DNA from: Berkiella sp963829835
GTDB lineage: Bacteria > Pseudomonadota > Gammaproteobacteria > Berkiellales > Berkiellaceae
Direction: 5' to 3'
NCBI GenBank assembly: GCA_963829835.1
Contig: CAWHKC010000004.1
Coordinates: 1,054,001 to 1,118,000 of the forward strand
Length of the DNA: 64,000 nt
The notes beneath the pieces were generated by a model that saw nothing but the letters and a program-made list of their open reading frames with translations, made no database searches and had not been told where the DNA came from. This document shows positions 53,391-62,169 of this stretch, piece after piece (position 1 is the stretch's first letter; every line of letters begins with the position of its first letter). A program made the position numbers and the translations under genes.

Positions 53391-55363
53391 CCCTGCAACA
53401 ATTTTTCCTCTACGTTATAAATGTCTTCATTGGTGCCCTCTAATACTAAAATATCACCTGCTTGGAACACCATATGAGGAGTAGGTTCGTTGCACTTATA
53501 GCCATTGCGTGAAAATGAAGAAATCTTAATCGGTACCTGTTGAGCGACTAAATCTTCTAAGGTCCGTCCAATAGCATAAGCACCTTCTGTTAGCTCAACA
53601 GCATGCAGGTAGACTTTCTTTTGTGGTTTATCTTCAAGATGGCCGATATTTTCACCTTCAAAAAAGCTACGCAACATCTTATAGCGGTTTGCTTTTACTT
53701 CAGCCACTTGTTGCTGCGCTCTGGCAGGAGATTGCCCTAACAGAATAAGCATATGAGATGCGAGCATGAGGCTTGATTCTAATTTGTCTGGGATAACTTC
53801 AGTTGCGCCGGCTATCTGCAAAGCTTCTAAATCGCTATCATCGGTGGTACGCACCAAGATGGGGATTTCTTTATTTAATTGTCGAACCGATCGTAAAATT
53901 TTAAGTGCTTGTTTGGGGGTGCTAAAGGCGATAATGAGCATGCGTGCTTTGGTTATGCCTGCAGCCACGAGAACGCTTTCTTGGGTGGGATCGCCAAAAA
54001 AGACAGGCTCAGAAGCAGCTCTGGCTTCTTTTAAACGTACAGGATCTACGTCTAATCCTACAAAAGACATACCCTCATATTCAAGGAATCTGGCTAACGT
54101 TTGACCAACACGACCATACCCACAGATAATAACATGACTTTCTAGTGCTTTTGGTGGAGGGGCCATGTCATCAAAATTTTCATTAGCATAATTTTTATTA
54201 AAGCGTCTCAGGATAAATAGAGCGATTTCTTTACTATTGCGAATTAACAAGGGAGAAACGGCCATACTAATGACCGTTGCTGCGATAATAATCTGGCTAT
54301 CATGCACATTGATAATATTGAGATCATAGGCCACTGCAATAAGAAATAACCCAAATTCACCACCTTGAGCGAGTATAAGCCCTGTTCGCAAAGCCGTTTT
54401 AGCAGGGGCTCCTGCTAATTTCGCTAACAGTGCAATAACAGCGGTTTTAAAAATGATAAGTGACAGTAAAATGCCAAGTACCCATTGCCAGTCATTCATC
54501 ACAACACGTGGATCGAACACCAAACCCACTGCGATGAAAAATAGACCGAGTAAAATATCTCTAAAGGGCTGTATATCGGATTCAATTTGATGAACATATT
54601 CAGTTTCCGCTAGCATCACACCCGCTAAAAAGGCTCCTAAGGCAGCAGACAATCCATAGTGTTCGGTTAAAAAGGCAGAGGCTAGCACTACCAATAGTGC
54701 TGTGAGCATAAAAAGTTCAGAAGATCGTGCTTGCGCTATATGATGAAAAAGAGGACGTAACAGCCAGCGGCCAGCTGCAAGCATCACTAAAAAGATTAGC
54801 GTACCTACGCCTACGCGGGTTAATAACATTTCGCCAACGGAATTTTCTGCACCGACCCCGGCAAGCGCGGGAACGATAATGAGAAAGGGAACAGCAGCAA
54901 GATCTTGAAAGAGCAAAATAGCCAGAGCGAGCTTGCCATGAGATTGGTCAAGTTCATCTTGCTCAACGAGCTGTTTAGTTGCAACTGCAGTAGAAGAAAG
55001 TGCCAAGGCCCCGGAAACGGCTATTGCTGCTGGCCAACTCAAGCCAGCAATCTTGGCAACTAAGAGAGCTGCAGCGGTGCAAAGTAGGACTTGCATACCG
55101 CCAAGGCCAAGCAAAGCTCGGCGCATGGAAATGAGTTTTGGCAAAGAGAGCTCTAATCCAATTGAGAATAATAGGAAAACCACCCCAAATTCTGCAATAT
55201 TTCGAATTTCTTCTTTGGATTCGAGCAATCCTAGCCCATATGGCCCGACCAAAGCACCTGCAATCAAGTAACCCAATAAGGGAGGAAGCTGCATTCGTCT
55301 CAAAATGGAGACAATAACCACAGCAAGTCCTAAGATGATGAGTAAAATTTCAAAACTGGACAC
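53387..55363 (-). CDS. Kef-type K+/H+ antiporter (CPA2) with TrkA domains
   Basis: Starts at GTG. The 658-residue protein has about 12 transmembrane helices of the Na+/H+ exchanger fold (LPPLLGYLIAGALVGPYGLG), then a TrkA-N NAD-binding domain (VIICGYGRVGQTLARFLE) and a TrkA-C domain at the end (YAIGRTLEDL to GDILVLEGT). It exports K+ and controls cytoplasmic pH, gated by nucleotides or glutathione conjugates in relatives. Confidence 0.93.
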   Translation of the reverse strand: MSSFEILLIILGLAVVIVSILRRMQLPPLLGYLIAGALVGPYGLGLLESKEEIRNIAEFGVVFLLFSIGLELSLPKLISMRRALLGLGGMQVLLCTAAALLVAKIAGLSWPAAIAVSGALALSSTAVATKQLVEQDELDQSHGKLALAILLFQDLAAVPFLIIVPALAGVGAENSVGEMLLTRVGVGTLIFLVMLAAGRWLLRPLFHHIAQARSSELFMLTALLVVLASAFLTEHYGLSAALGAFLAGVMLAETEYVHQIESDIQPFRDILLGLFFIAVGLVFDPRVVMNDWQWVLGILLSLIIFKTAVIALLAKLAGAPAKTALRTGLILAQGGEFGLFLIAVAYDLNIINVHDSQIIIAATVISMAVSPLLIRNSKEIALFILRRFNKNYANENFDDMAPPPKALESHVIICGYGRVGQTLARFLEYEGMSFVGLDVDPVRLKEARAASEPVFFGDPTQESVLVAAGITKARMLIIAFSTPKQALKILRSVRQLNKEIPILVRTTDDSDLEALQIAGATEVIPDKLESSLMLASHMLILLGQSPARAQQQVAEVKANRYKMLRSFFEGENIGHLEDKPQKKVYLHAVELTEGAYAIGRTLEDLVAQQVPIKISSFSRNGYKCNEPTPHMVFQAGDILVLEGTNEDIYNVEEKLLQG

Positions 55364-55423
55364 TTTCTTTCTCTTTTATCATTTGGCTTCACATTTCTAT
55401 CAACATAATAAGCGCTACATTCA

Positions 55424-56875
55424 TTAAGATCTAGATGTTTGAGGCTTCTCTTTCTGATCTTTTAATCCAATTGGCGTAAATTCTCTGATTGTATCAAGAC
55501 TACGCGATTGTGCACGAATAGCCGCAGCATTTCGTAAGGTTCTAGTATACAAATCATAGAGACGATGACGTGTTTCTTTTTGATAATGTCGTAATTTTTC
55601 ATTAATGTTTTGTAGTTTTTCTGAATACTCAGCAAGACGTTCAAGTGAAACCTGCCCGGTTTTACTTTCAGCAATGATCCATTCAAGATCATTCGTGGGT
55701 AAGTTGGAAAGCTTTTTTTCCGTTAATTCAATGCCGTCAATGACAGGTTTGAGTGTATCTTCAATCTCTTGAAATAAATGATGCCGGGTTTGATAGCAAC
55801 CATCTCGATAAGCCATGATAGTTTCTTGGGTTAATCTGTCCTGGTGACGTGAAATTAAATTTGAAATACCTGTGGCCAATATTCCCATCTCATTCCATGG
55901 TTTTGTATCAACCTGTACTGGTCGCCAATCTTTGCGAGGCTGATTGATTTGTTGGATCAGTTGTCGTGCGGGGACAAGCAGAGTGCTGCGAATTAAAAAG
56001 AAAATGGTTATTAAAAATAAAATTTGTAAGACAATAAATATGGTTCCGATTTCAGTAATACCAAGCTCAATGGTTTTGGTTATTTCTCGGGGCTGGGTTG
56101 TCGAAATTAATAAAGATGGTTGCATATTGAGATCTTCTAAATACATGTATCCTCGAAGGACATCGCCACTTTGCTCTATGGTGAAATCAGAATCTCCTTG
56201 GAGCAATTTTTGAATTATCATGCGTTGTGACACATTGAGCGTGGCACCGCCTAAGGGCCATAACTTCACATCAGTATAAGATAAGCTTTGTATAAGATGG
56301 ATAACATCTTGATTAATCAAACGACCAATAATCAGTGTTCCTTGGACATCTGTGTTTTTGACTAAAGTAATCGGGCAAGATACCACAAGCATAGGACCGA
56401 GTGAGCTATTGAAGATCCCAGCTTTGAGACTAAGGGATGAATTATGGTCTAAAAACGAAGGATTTTTTTCCCAGAGTGAGGTTAAAAAAGGTTGTTTAGG
56501 ATAAGGTCGTTCAGCGCTTAGATCGATAATATCTTCCCAAATAACTTTGTGGTCATTATTTACCACATATATTAAGTTAATTTCTTGCCGCACCATTTTT
56601 CGTTGCAGAACGTCATTGGGCGCTAACTGCAAGGATTTGGTATTGATAAGTTGTTCCATCAAAGGATCTTCAGCAAGGAGCTGTGAGATATGTGTCAAAT
56701 GAAATAATTCTCGTTGAATCAATTCCAAGCCACGATGTAAATTTTTCTCAACTATGGTTTTTTCCAGGGTGCCTATCTTGGGGCTGATGTAGTAATAATA
56801 AAAGGCAAATAAGGTAAGGATCTGCACAATAATGGCAATACAACCCATAATGAGTAGCCGAGAGCGTAAATTCAC
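55424..56875 (-). CDS. Membrane sensor with CHASE4-like domain and no output domain
   Basis: A 483-residue protein with two transmembrane helices (about 8-31 and 273-297). The periplasmic part between them resembles a CHASE4 ligand domain (NLIYVVNNDHKVIWEDI, PMLVVSCPI). After the second helix a HAMP-like linker and a long helical region follow, but no kinase, GGDEF, EAL or methyl-accepting domain is seen. It may signal through a partner or bind a cytoplasmic protein directly. Confidence 0.78.
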   Translation of the reverse strand: MNLRSRLLIMGCIAIIVQILTLFAFYYYYISPKIGTLEKTIVEKNLHRGLELIQRELFHLTHISQLLAEDPLMEQLINTKSLQLAPNDVLQRKMVRQEINLIYVVNNDHKVIWEDIIDLSAERPYPKQPFLTSLWEKNPSFLDHNSSLSLKAGIFNSSLGPMLVVSCPITLVKNTDVQGTLIIGRLINQDVIHLIQSLSYTDVKLWPLGGATLNVSQRMIIQKLLQGDSDFTIEQSGDVLRGYMYLEDLNMQPSLLISTTQPREITKTIELGITEIGTIFIVLQILFLITIFFLIRSTLLVPARQLIQQINQPRKDWRPVQVDTKPWNEMGILATGISNLISRHQDRLTQETIMAYRDGCYQTRHHLFQEIEDTLKPVIDGIELTEKKLSNLPTNDLEWIIAESKTGQVSLERLAEYSEKLQNINEKLRHYQKETRHRLYDLYTRTLRNAAAIRAQSRSLDTIREFTPIGLKDQKEKPQTSRS

Positions 56876-56980
56876 AGTATCAACCCCATCATCCTTGCAA
56901 GCACACCAAGAGATCCCTATATGATCTAAAGATAGGCCAAATACATAGTTTTGTGATGGATGTCAGATTATTGACAGGAT

Positions 56981-57262
56981 TTAAGGCACGTCTTCGTCAC
57001 TTGGAGAATGTTTGTCTTCATTAAGTTTTGATTCTAGTGTCGCCAGAGTAGCTTCAAGGCGTTCAAGCTTTAGTCGTGTCTTTGTTAACACTTGGCTTTG
57101 AATATCAAATTCTTCTCTGGTGACGAGATCCATTTTATTAAACCAAGATTGTAAAAATTGGCGTAGCTGTTTCTCGACTTCCTGGTTAAAAGATTTTAAG
57201 CCTGGAGGAAGAGAGTCAACAAACTGTTTTGCCATATTTTCTACGGTTTTTGGATCGAACAT
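56981..57262 (-). CDS. ubiK: Ubiquinone biosynthesis accessory factor UbiK (BMFP family)
   Basis: A 93-residue membrane-fusogenic protein. The N-terminal amphipathic helix (FDPKTVENMAKQFVDSLPPG) and C-terminal coiled coil (TRLKLERLEATLATLESKL) with the conserved LVTREEFD link are family-typical. UbiK binds UbiJ in the Ubi metabolon that makes ubiquinone under oxygen. It is divergent from glnB with about 75 bases between. Confidence 0.93.
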   Translation of the reverse strand: MFDPKTVENMAKQFVDSLPPGLKSFNQEVEKQLRQFLQSWFNKMDLVTREEFDIQSQVLTKTRLKLERLEATLATLESKLNEDKHSPSDEDVP

Positions 57263-57339
57263 CTGATGGACCTATGATAATTTAATTGAAATGCCTCCAG
57301 ACATTACCATATTCGGATCTAAAGCGGGAGCTTAAGCCA

Positions 57340-57678
57340 ATGAAATTGATCTGTGCGATAGTCAAACCCTTTAAATTAGATGATGTCAGAGAAGCGTTAT
57401 CTGATATTAATGTGCAAGGCATAACGGTGAGCGAGGTCAAAGGATTTGGACGCCAAAAAGGGCATACGGAACTTTATCGAGGCGCTGAGTATGTGGTCGA
57501 TTTTTTACCTAAAGTAAAAATAGAAATAGCCGTGACAGATGAAGAGGCCAATCTGGTGATTGAAACGATTATGAAGGCAGCCCATACCGGCAAAATTGGT
57601 GATGGTAAGATCTTTGTTTTGCCGCTAGATAATGTAATTCGGATCAGAACGGGAGAGGATGGGGAAGCAGCTATATAG
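57340..57678 (+). CDS. glnB: PII nitrogen-regulatory protein (GlnB/GlnK)
   Basis: I start it at the ATG giving MKLICAIVKPFKLDDVREAL, the standard PII start, with a GGGAG site; length 112 residues exactly matches the family. The uridylylation site Tyr51 lies in the T-loop (GHTELYRGAEYVVDF), and the C-terminal signature TGKIGDGKIFV is intact. PII senses 2-oxoglutarate and ATP/ADP and tunes glutamine synthetase. No amtB is adjacent, so GlnB is preferred over GlnK. Confidence 0.95.
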   Translation: MKLICAIVKPFKLDDVREALSDINVQGITVSEVKGFGRQKGHTELYRGAEYVVDFLPKVKIEIAVTDEEANLVIETIMKAAHTGKIGDGKIFVLPLDNVIRIRTGEDGEAAI

Positions 57679-57717
57679 CGGTAAGGCTCTGATTGCCGTC
57701 GCGCCAGCGACAAATTA

Positions 57718-57831
57718 TCTCCCCTTGTAAAGGGGAGAGGCGCGTAGCGCAAGAGGGATTTGCTCAAGATAAAATCCATCTGCCATTGTCCGTCTGAGAC
57801 GGACAATGGCTTCTTCCCTTTACAAGGGAAG
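57718..57831. repeat. Composite palindromic repeat, copy 2
   Basis: Bounded by two outer hairpins, TCTCCCCTT-GTA-AAGGGGAGA (57718-57738) and CTTCCCTT-TAC-AAGGGAAG (57813-57831). The core AGCGCAAGAG and CTCAAGATAAAATCC matches copy 1. The inner hairpin is a perfect 13-base stem with a three-base loop (57782-57810) and differs completely from copy 1. It lies between convergent genes. Confidence 0.78.
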
Positions 57832-57846
57832 AGTAGAGCCAGTCTC

Positions 57847-58698
57847 TTATCCCTCTAATGCCTTCTTCAAAAAAGGCATTGGCGTCAAAGCCGCCTCATG
57901 CAATCCAAAATGATAAAATTGCGTGTTTAATGCCTGAAATTGCTTCTCATCTTTTCTAAAGGTTGAAAGCAAGGGCTTTTTAGCAGCCATGGTTGCGCTA
58001 TGCCATCCCGAGGGGTAAACAGGTTGTGGATAGGTGATAGTCAATAAATCGGAAAAGGCTGCTTTTGTCATTGCATGACGCATATCACGTAATATGGTTT
58101 GGTGAATAAAGGGTGATTCGCTTTGTTGCACTAAGATGCCGTCTTCTGCTAAAACGCGATGACATTGTTCATAAAATGCTTGATTAAACAAACCTTCAGC
58201 GGGGCCAATGGGATCGGTGGAGTCAACAATAATGACATCTACGCTACCGCTTGTTGCTTCTTTCATCCAGCGGATCCCATCTTGAAACAACAAAGTCGCT
58301 CTGTTGTCATCATTAGCAGTGCAAAGCTCAGGGAAATATATTTCAGCAAGACGAGTGACTCGCTCATCGATATCAATCTGTGTCACATTCTTGACAGGAT
58401 GCTTGAGAACTTCTTTCAGTGTTCCACAATCGCCGCCACCAATAATAACGATATTTCTAGGATATGGATGTGTAAACAAAATCGGATGTGTCATCATTTC
58501 ATGATAAAGGAAATTATCGCGACTGGTGAGCATAATAATGCCGTCGATGGTCATCAGATTGCCAAAATCAGTCGTTTCATAAATGGCTATTTTTTGAAAA
58601 GGGGACTGTTCTTCGTGTAGTTTCGATTTAATTTGCAAGCCAAAACCAAGCCCATATTTTGGATAAAACTCGGTAAACCATTCTTTACTATTCAGCAT
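57847..58698 (-). CDS. speE: Spermidine synthase
   Basis: I start it at the ATG six codons inside the longest frame (MLNSKEWFTEFYP), with AAAAGGG upstream. The 283-residue enzyme has all SpeE marks: LYHEMMTHP, the cofactor loop IIGGGDCGTLKEVLKH, DIDERV and the catalytic DSTDPIGPAEGLF. It transfers an aminopropyl group from decarboxylated S-adenosylmethionine to putrescine. No speD is adjacent. Confidence 0.95.
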   Translation of the reverse strand: MLNSKEWFTEFYPKYGLGFGLQIKSKLHEEQSPFQKIAIYETTDFGNLMTIDGIIMLTSRDNFLYHEMMTHPILFTHPYPRNIVIIGGGDCGTLKEVLKHPVKNVTQIDIDERVTRLAEIYFPELCTANDDNRATLLFQDGIRWMKEATSGSVDVIIVDSTDPIGPAEGLFNQAFYEQCHRVLAEDGILVQQSESPFIHQTILRDMRHAMTKAAFSDLLTITYPQPVYPSGWHSATMAAKKPLLSTFRKDEKQFQALNTQFYHFGLHEAALTPMPFLKKALEG

Positions 58699-58951
58699 AA
58701 TCCTAACCCTTTTCATTAAACATTGTCATAAGAGCCCTGCAAGATACCGCAACCTTCGGAGCAAGGAAAGCAGGCTAAGAAAATAATTACTTTCCTTAGA
58801 CTAACAACTCATTTTCTATTTTTATTGTATGTACATCCAATGTAATTTGCGCCTTCTGGGGGTTTGTCCTACAATAAACGTTACAGGTGAAAGGAGTCGT
58901 CACCTTGATGCTCAAAAGAATAATGCCAAAAGGGAGCAGGGAGAAGTGACC

Positions 58952-59116
58952 ATGGCTGGCTTAATTTTTACAATCAGTATCTTATCTATTCTAACAACAG
59001 TGGGTTTTCTATTTGCTTGGATGGTGCGTCTTGCAAGTACGCCTGAGCAAGAGCAAAATGTTTCTCTTTCAAGGCCTGAGCTAACTCCTGAGCCCATTCG
59101 AACACAGAAACAGTAA
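58952..59116 (+). CDS. Small single-TM membrane protein
   Basis: I start it at the ATG after GGGAGAAGTGACC. The 54-residue product has one transmembrane helix (about residues 3-26) and a polar tail. Function unknown. It precedes a 2-hydroxyacid dehydrogenase gene by 79 bases and may be in its operon. Confidence 0.6.
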   Translation: MAGLIFTISILSILTTVGFLFAWMVRLASTPEQEQNVSLSRPELTPEPIRTQKQ

Positions 59117-59195
59117 TTACCCGCGAAGACTCTTTTTTCTTTCTACTATTCAATGGGTTGTGATGGGTTTGGCCATACTGAATCGGAGAAAGAAA

Positions 59196-60146
59196 ATGCA
59201 GGGCGTTTTTCTAGATAATTCTACTTTAGATCAACAAGATTTAGATTTTAGTATCATAACTTCCACTTTGCCAAACTGGAAATTGTGGGGCAATACCACA
59301 ACTGGCGAAATTGATTCAAGAATTGAGTCTGCTGCAATTGTGGTAACTAATAAAGTTCCAATGTTAGCAAACACCTTAGAAAAAGCTTCTCAATGTCGTT
59401 GCATTTGCATTGCTGCCACAGGCAGCGATCATATTGATCTTAAAACTGCCAATGCTTTAGGGATTACTGTTTGCAATGTGCAAGCTTATTCGACTGCGTC
59501 GGTCATACAACACACCATTGGTTTATTAATGAGTCTGGCCTCAAAGATCAGTGAATATGATAATTTAGTCAAGCAAGGTGCCTGGGTAAAAGCAAAGCAG
59601 TTTTGTTTACAAGATTATAAGACAATGGAAATTGCGGGAAAAACACTTGGTATTGTTGGATATGGTGCTATTGGGAAAGGGGTTGCAAGCGTTGCTCAAA
59701 GCATGGGAATGAAGATAATGGTTGCAAACCGAGAAGGCCAAACGCAGCCAGGACGATTTCCCTTGGCGACTGTGTTATCTCAAGCTGATGTCTTAACTTT
59801 ACATTGTCCATTAATCAAAGAAACCCATCACCTCATTGGGGTTAGAGAATTAGCCATGATGAAACCCACTGCACTATTGTTAAATGTTTCTCGTGGAGGA
59901 CTCGTTGATGAACAAGCTTTAGCGGATGCTCTATGCAATGGTCGCCTTGCAGGCGCTGCGCTTGATGTTGTTTCCAAAGAACCACCATCGGTGGATTCTC
60001 CTTTGTTCTCAAGATCGTTGCCAAATCTATTAGTAACGCCTCATGTTGCATGGGCTACAAGAGAAGCACGAAATCGATTGCTAAATGGCATAGCAACAAA
60101 TATTCGGAATTTCTTGGCCAACGCGCCAACCAATGTATTAAGGTGA
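59196..60146 (+). CDS. D-2-hydroxyacid dehydrogenase
   Basis: I start it at the ATG after GGAGAAAGAAA (316 residues). The NAD-binding site is GIVGYGAIGKGV, and the catalytic Arg, Glu and His lie in NVSRGGLVDEQAL, the DVVSKEPP loop and TPHVAWAT. The family reduces 2-oxoacids such as glyoxylate or hydroxypyruvate; by likeness to HprA-type enzymes it may act on glycerate/hydroxypyruvate, but the substrate cannot be fixed by sequence. The HAD gene follows after seven bases. Confidence 0.92.
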   Translation: MQGVFLDNSTLDQQDLDFSIITSTLPNWKLWGNTTTGEIDSRIESAAIVVTNKVPMLANTLEKASQCRCICIAATGSDHIDLKTANALGITVCNVQAYSTASVIQHTIGLLMSLASKISEYDNLVKQGAWVKAKQFCLQDYKTMEIAGKTLGIVGYGAIGKGVASVAQSMGMKIMVANREGQTQPGRFPLATVLSQADVLTLHCPLIKETHHLIGVRELAMMKPTALLLNVSRGGLVDEQALADALCNGRLAGAALDVVSKEPPSVDSPLFSRSLPNLLVTPHVAWATREARNRLLNGIATNIRNFLANAPTNVLR

Positions 60147-60153
60147 AGATAGA

Positions 60154-60732
60154 ATGCGCTGGATTTTCGCAATCAAACAGGCTTGGCTGGAACGGCACAA
60201 ATTAAAACTATTTTTAGTTGATCCTGGTAAGCGAATTCATTCTTTAGAAGAAATTACTTTAGAGAGACTGGATGCGGCTAATATTGCGATCCTTGTTTTG
60301 GATTTTGATGGGGTGCTCAATGCTTATGATACGAATCAACCATTACCTGAAGCAGAGCTTTGGTTAACAAAAATAAGCCAAGAAATAGGTGAGCATCGCT
60401 TGGCGATTTTAACGAATAAACCAAAAGAGGCGCGAATTCGCTATTTTGCTGAAAAATTCCCCTCTCTTTTTATGTTGCACGGGCATGGCATGAAAAAAAA
60501 GCCTCATCCAGAGGGTTTATTAATGATTGCTCAGTATAGAGGCGTTGCACCACATCGACTTGCCTTAGTTGATGATCGACTTTTGACTGGAATATTGGCT
60601 ACATGCCTTGCTTATACCCAAGGATGGTACTTCTATCCGCCAAAGACTAATTATTGGCGTAACCCCGTGCGAGAGAGTTTTTTTAGTTTGTTGAGGGTGT
60701 TTGAGAGGGCATTTATCAAATTAATTGGGTAA
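60154..60732 (+). CDS. HAD-superfamily phosphatase
   Basis: A 192-residue hydrolase. Motif I is LDFDGVLN with the nucleophile Asp50 and Asp52, motif II AILTNKP, motif III Lys in MKKKPHP, motif IV LVDDR. It resembles YqeG-like and pyrimidine or sugar phosphatases. The N-terminal ~40 residues have no recognised function. Close coupling with the upstream dehydrogenase suggests a shared small-molecule pathway. Confidence 0.85.
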   Translation: MRWIFAIKQAWLERHKLKLFLVDPGKRIHSLEEITLERLDAANIAILVLDFDGVLNAYDTNQPLPEAELWLTKISQEIGEHRLAILTNKPKEARIRYFAEKFPSLFMLHGHGMKKKPHPEGLLMIAQYRGVAPHRLALVDDRLLTGILATCLAYTQGWYFYPPKTNYWRNPVRESFFSLLRVFERAFIKLIG

Positions 60733-60744
60733 GACCGAATGTAG

Positions 60745-60772
60745 GGTGGGCAAAACTCTTAGTGTGCCCACC
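60745..60772. terminator. Terminator-like hairpin, GGTGGGCA repeat family, inverted copy
   Basis: Stem GGTGGGCA (60745-60752) and TGCCCACC (60765-60772) between convergent genes, so it can terminate in both directions. It is the reverse complement of the element at 49.15 kb, with flanks conserved. Confidence 0.62.
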
Positions 60773-60788
60773 ATTATATAGTCTCTAT

Positions 60789-61595
60789 TTAAGCATCTTC
60801 ATCATTAAACAAATCTTCATCCGTAGTCACTGAAAAATCTTCAATCACTTCGAATTCAGAAAGTTCATCTTGTGGCATGAATATATCTTCTAAGTCATCG
60901 ACAATTTCTTCTTCTTCAACTTCGTCAACTTCTTCCCAATGTTGAATGGCGTCAGCAAGGGGAGCATGTGATTCGTTCTTTAATTTATGATCTCTTTTAT
61001 AAACATCAACTGATGTGGGTTGCGGTTTTGCAGTCTCTAATGGTTGTGCATCTTGCAGCCATTCTTTTTCGAACTGATCAATATGCTTGGACAATGTATA
61101 ATATTTGCTGGCAGTAAGTTCTGCGATTGTCAGGGCATCACGAATGTTTTCAATCATTTCTTGCATTTCTTTAAGCTCAAGGTCTTTTTTGGCTGAATTG
61201 CTTTTATTACCTTTACTGAGTGCTTTTTCATGCTTATGGGTTAAAGTGTCCAATTGTTTTTTTAAAGCAATGACTTCTTTTTTCCAATAAGTTTCAAGCT
61301 TACCAAGGCTTGCAATGAAATTTTGGTACAGCGTAACATCTTCTGAGACGCCTTTTTTGGTGCTTGGCTTTTTAGCGGGGCTCTTGGTAGCTTCTTTGAT
61401 GCGCTTAATGGCAGCTTTGGGCTTAGGTGCTGTAGGACGCGCAGGGGCTGCTTTAGCGGCGCTCTTGACAGCGGCTTTAGCGGGGCGCTTGGTGGTAGCT
61501 TTAGCTGCTTTTTTTGGTTGAGCATTGGCTCGTGCTTTCACCTTCGCTTTTTTGGGGGAAGCTTTCTTTTGAGGCCCTTTTTGAGATCTTGCCAT
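60789..61595 (-). CDS. Histone H1-like protein with acidic C-terminus
   Basis: The first ~85 of 268 residues are an Ala/Lys/Pro-rich tail with repeats such as KKAAKATTKRPAKAA and PAKKPSTKK, like eukaryotic H1 and the Hc1-type proteins of Chlamydia and Coxiella. A helical coiled-coil region follows (about 100-180), and the last ~60 residues are strongly acidic (EEVDEVEEEEIVDDLED). It may compact bacterial DNA, with the acidic tail acting as a chaperone-like or autoinhibitory element. Delivery to a host nucleus is also conceivable; the sequence does not decide. Confidence 0.82.
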   Translation of the reverse strand: MARSQKGPQKKASPKKAKVKARANAQPKKAAKATTKRPAKAAVKSAAKAAPARPTAPKPKAAIKRIKEATKSPAKKPSTKKGVSEDVTLYQNFIASLGKLETYWKKEVIALKKQLDTLTHKHEKALSKGNKSNSAKKDLELKEMQEMIENIRDALTIAELTASKYYTLSKHIDQFEKEWLQDAQPLETAKPQPTSVDVYKRDHKLKNESHAPLADAIQHWEEVDEVEEEEIVDDLEDIFMPQDELSEFEVIEDFSVTTDEDLFNDEDA

Positions 61596-61757
61596 GCCTG
61601 ACTCCTTTAGTCATTTTAAGATTTTTAATATAAAGTCAGTATTATACAGCACTCAAAAGACATTTTTTAATTTTTTTGTGCTTCTCTTCACCCATTAGCA
61701 ATCCTCATGTACTATTGCCCTGAGCAGCCCTGGCCCCCTACATCTTAGAGGAACAAC

Positions 61758-62081
61758 ATGACCTTTGTCGTGACCGAGAATTGTATTAAATGTAAGTATA
61801 CCGATTGCGTAGAAGTATGCCCTGTTGATTGCTTTCATGAAGGCCCAAACTTCATGGTGATTGACCCTGACGAGTGTATCGATTGTGCCCTTTGTGAGCC
61901 AGAATGCCCTGCACAAGCCATCTGCTCCGAAGATGACTTACCCCAAGAGATGGCGGCTTTCTTAGAAATTAATGCTAAAAAAGCCAAAGAATGGCCTACT
62001 TTGACTACTCATAAAGAAGCTTTGCCTGATGCTGATAAATGGAAAGATGTGAAGGGTAAACTACAGTATTTAGAAGAATAA
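61758..62081 (+). CDS. fdxA: Ferredoxin FdxA, 7Fe-8S type
   Basis: A 107-residue cytoplasmic ferredoxin. The N-terminal cluster motif ENCIKCKYTDCVEVCPVDCF and the second CIDCALCEPECP provide ligands for one [3Fe-4S] and one [4Fe-4S] centre. The long C-terminal segment (EINAKKAKEWPTLTTHKEALP) is characteristic of the FdxA family. An AGAGGAAC site precedes the ATG. Confidence 0.96.
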   Translation: MTFVVTENCIKCKYTDCVEVCPVDCFHEGPNFMVIDPDECIDCALCEPECPAQAICSEDDLPQEMAAFLEINAKKAKEWPTLTTHKEALPDADKWKDVKGKLQYLEE

Positions 62082-62094
62082 CATATCTTGAGGG

Positions 62095-62159
62095 CCTGCC
62101 TGCCGAAGCTTCTTATCTTCCTGCGTCTAAAAGGCTTCGGAAGACAGGGCGTAGGCAGG
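62095..62159. terminator. Hairpin between convergent fdxA and rsd
   Basis: Paired arms CCTGCC (62095-62100) and GGCAGG (62154-62159) enclose a second stem CCGAAGC (62103-62109) and GCTTCGG (62134-62140). The string TGCCGAAGCTTCTTA recurs near 46.9 kb, so it is also a dispersed repeat fragment. Confidence 0.5.
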
Positions 62160-62169
62160 TGAGGGTCTT

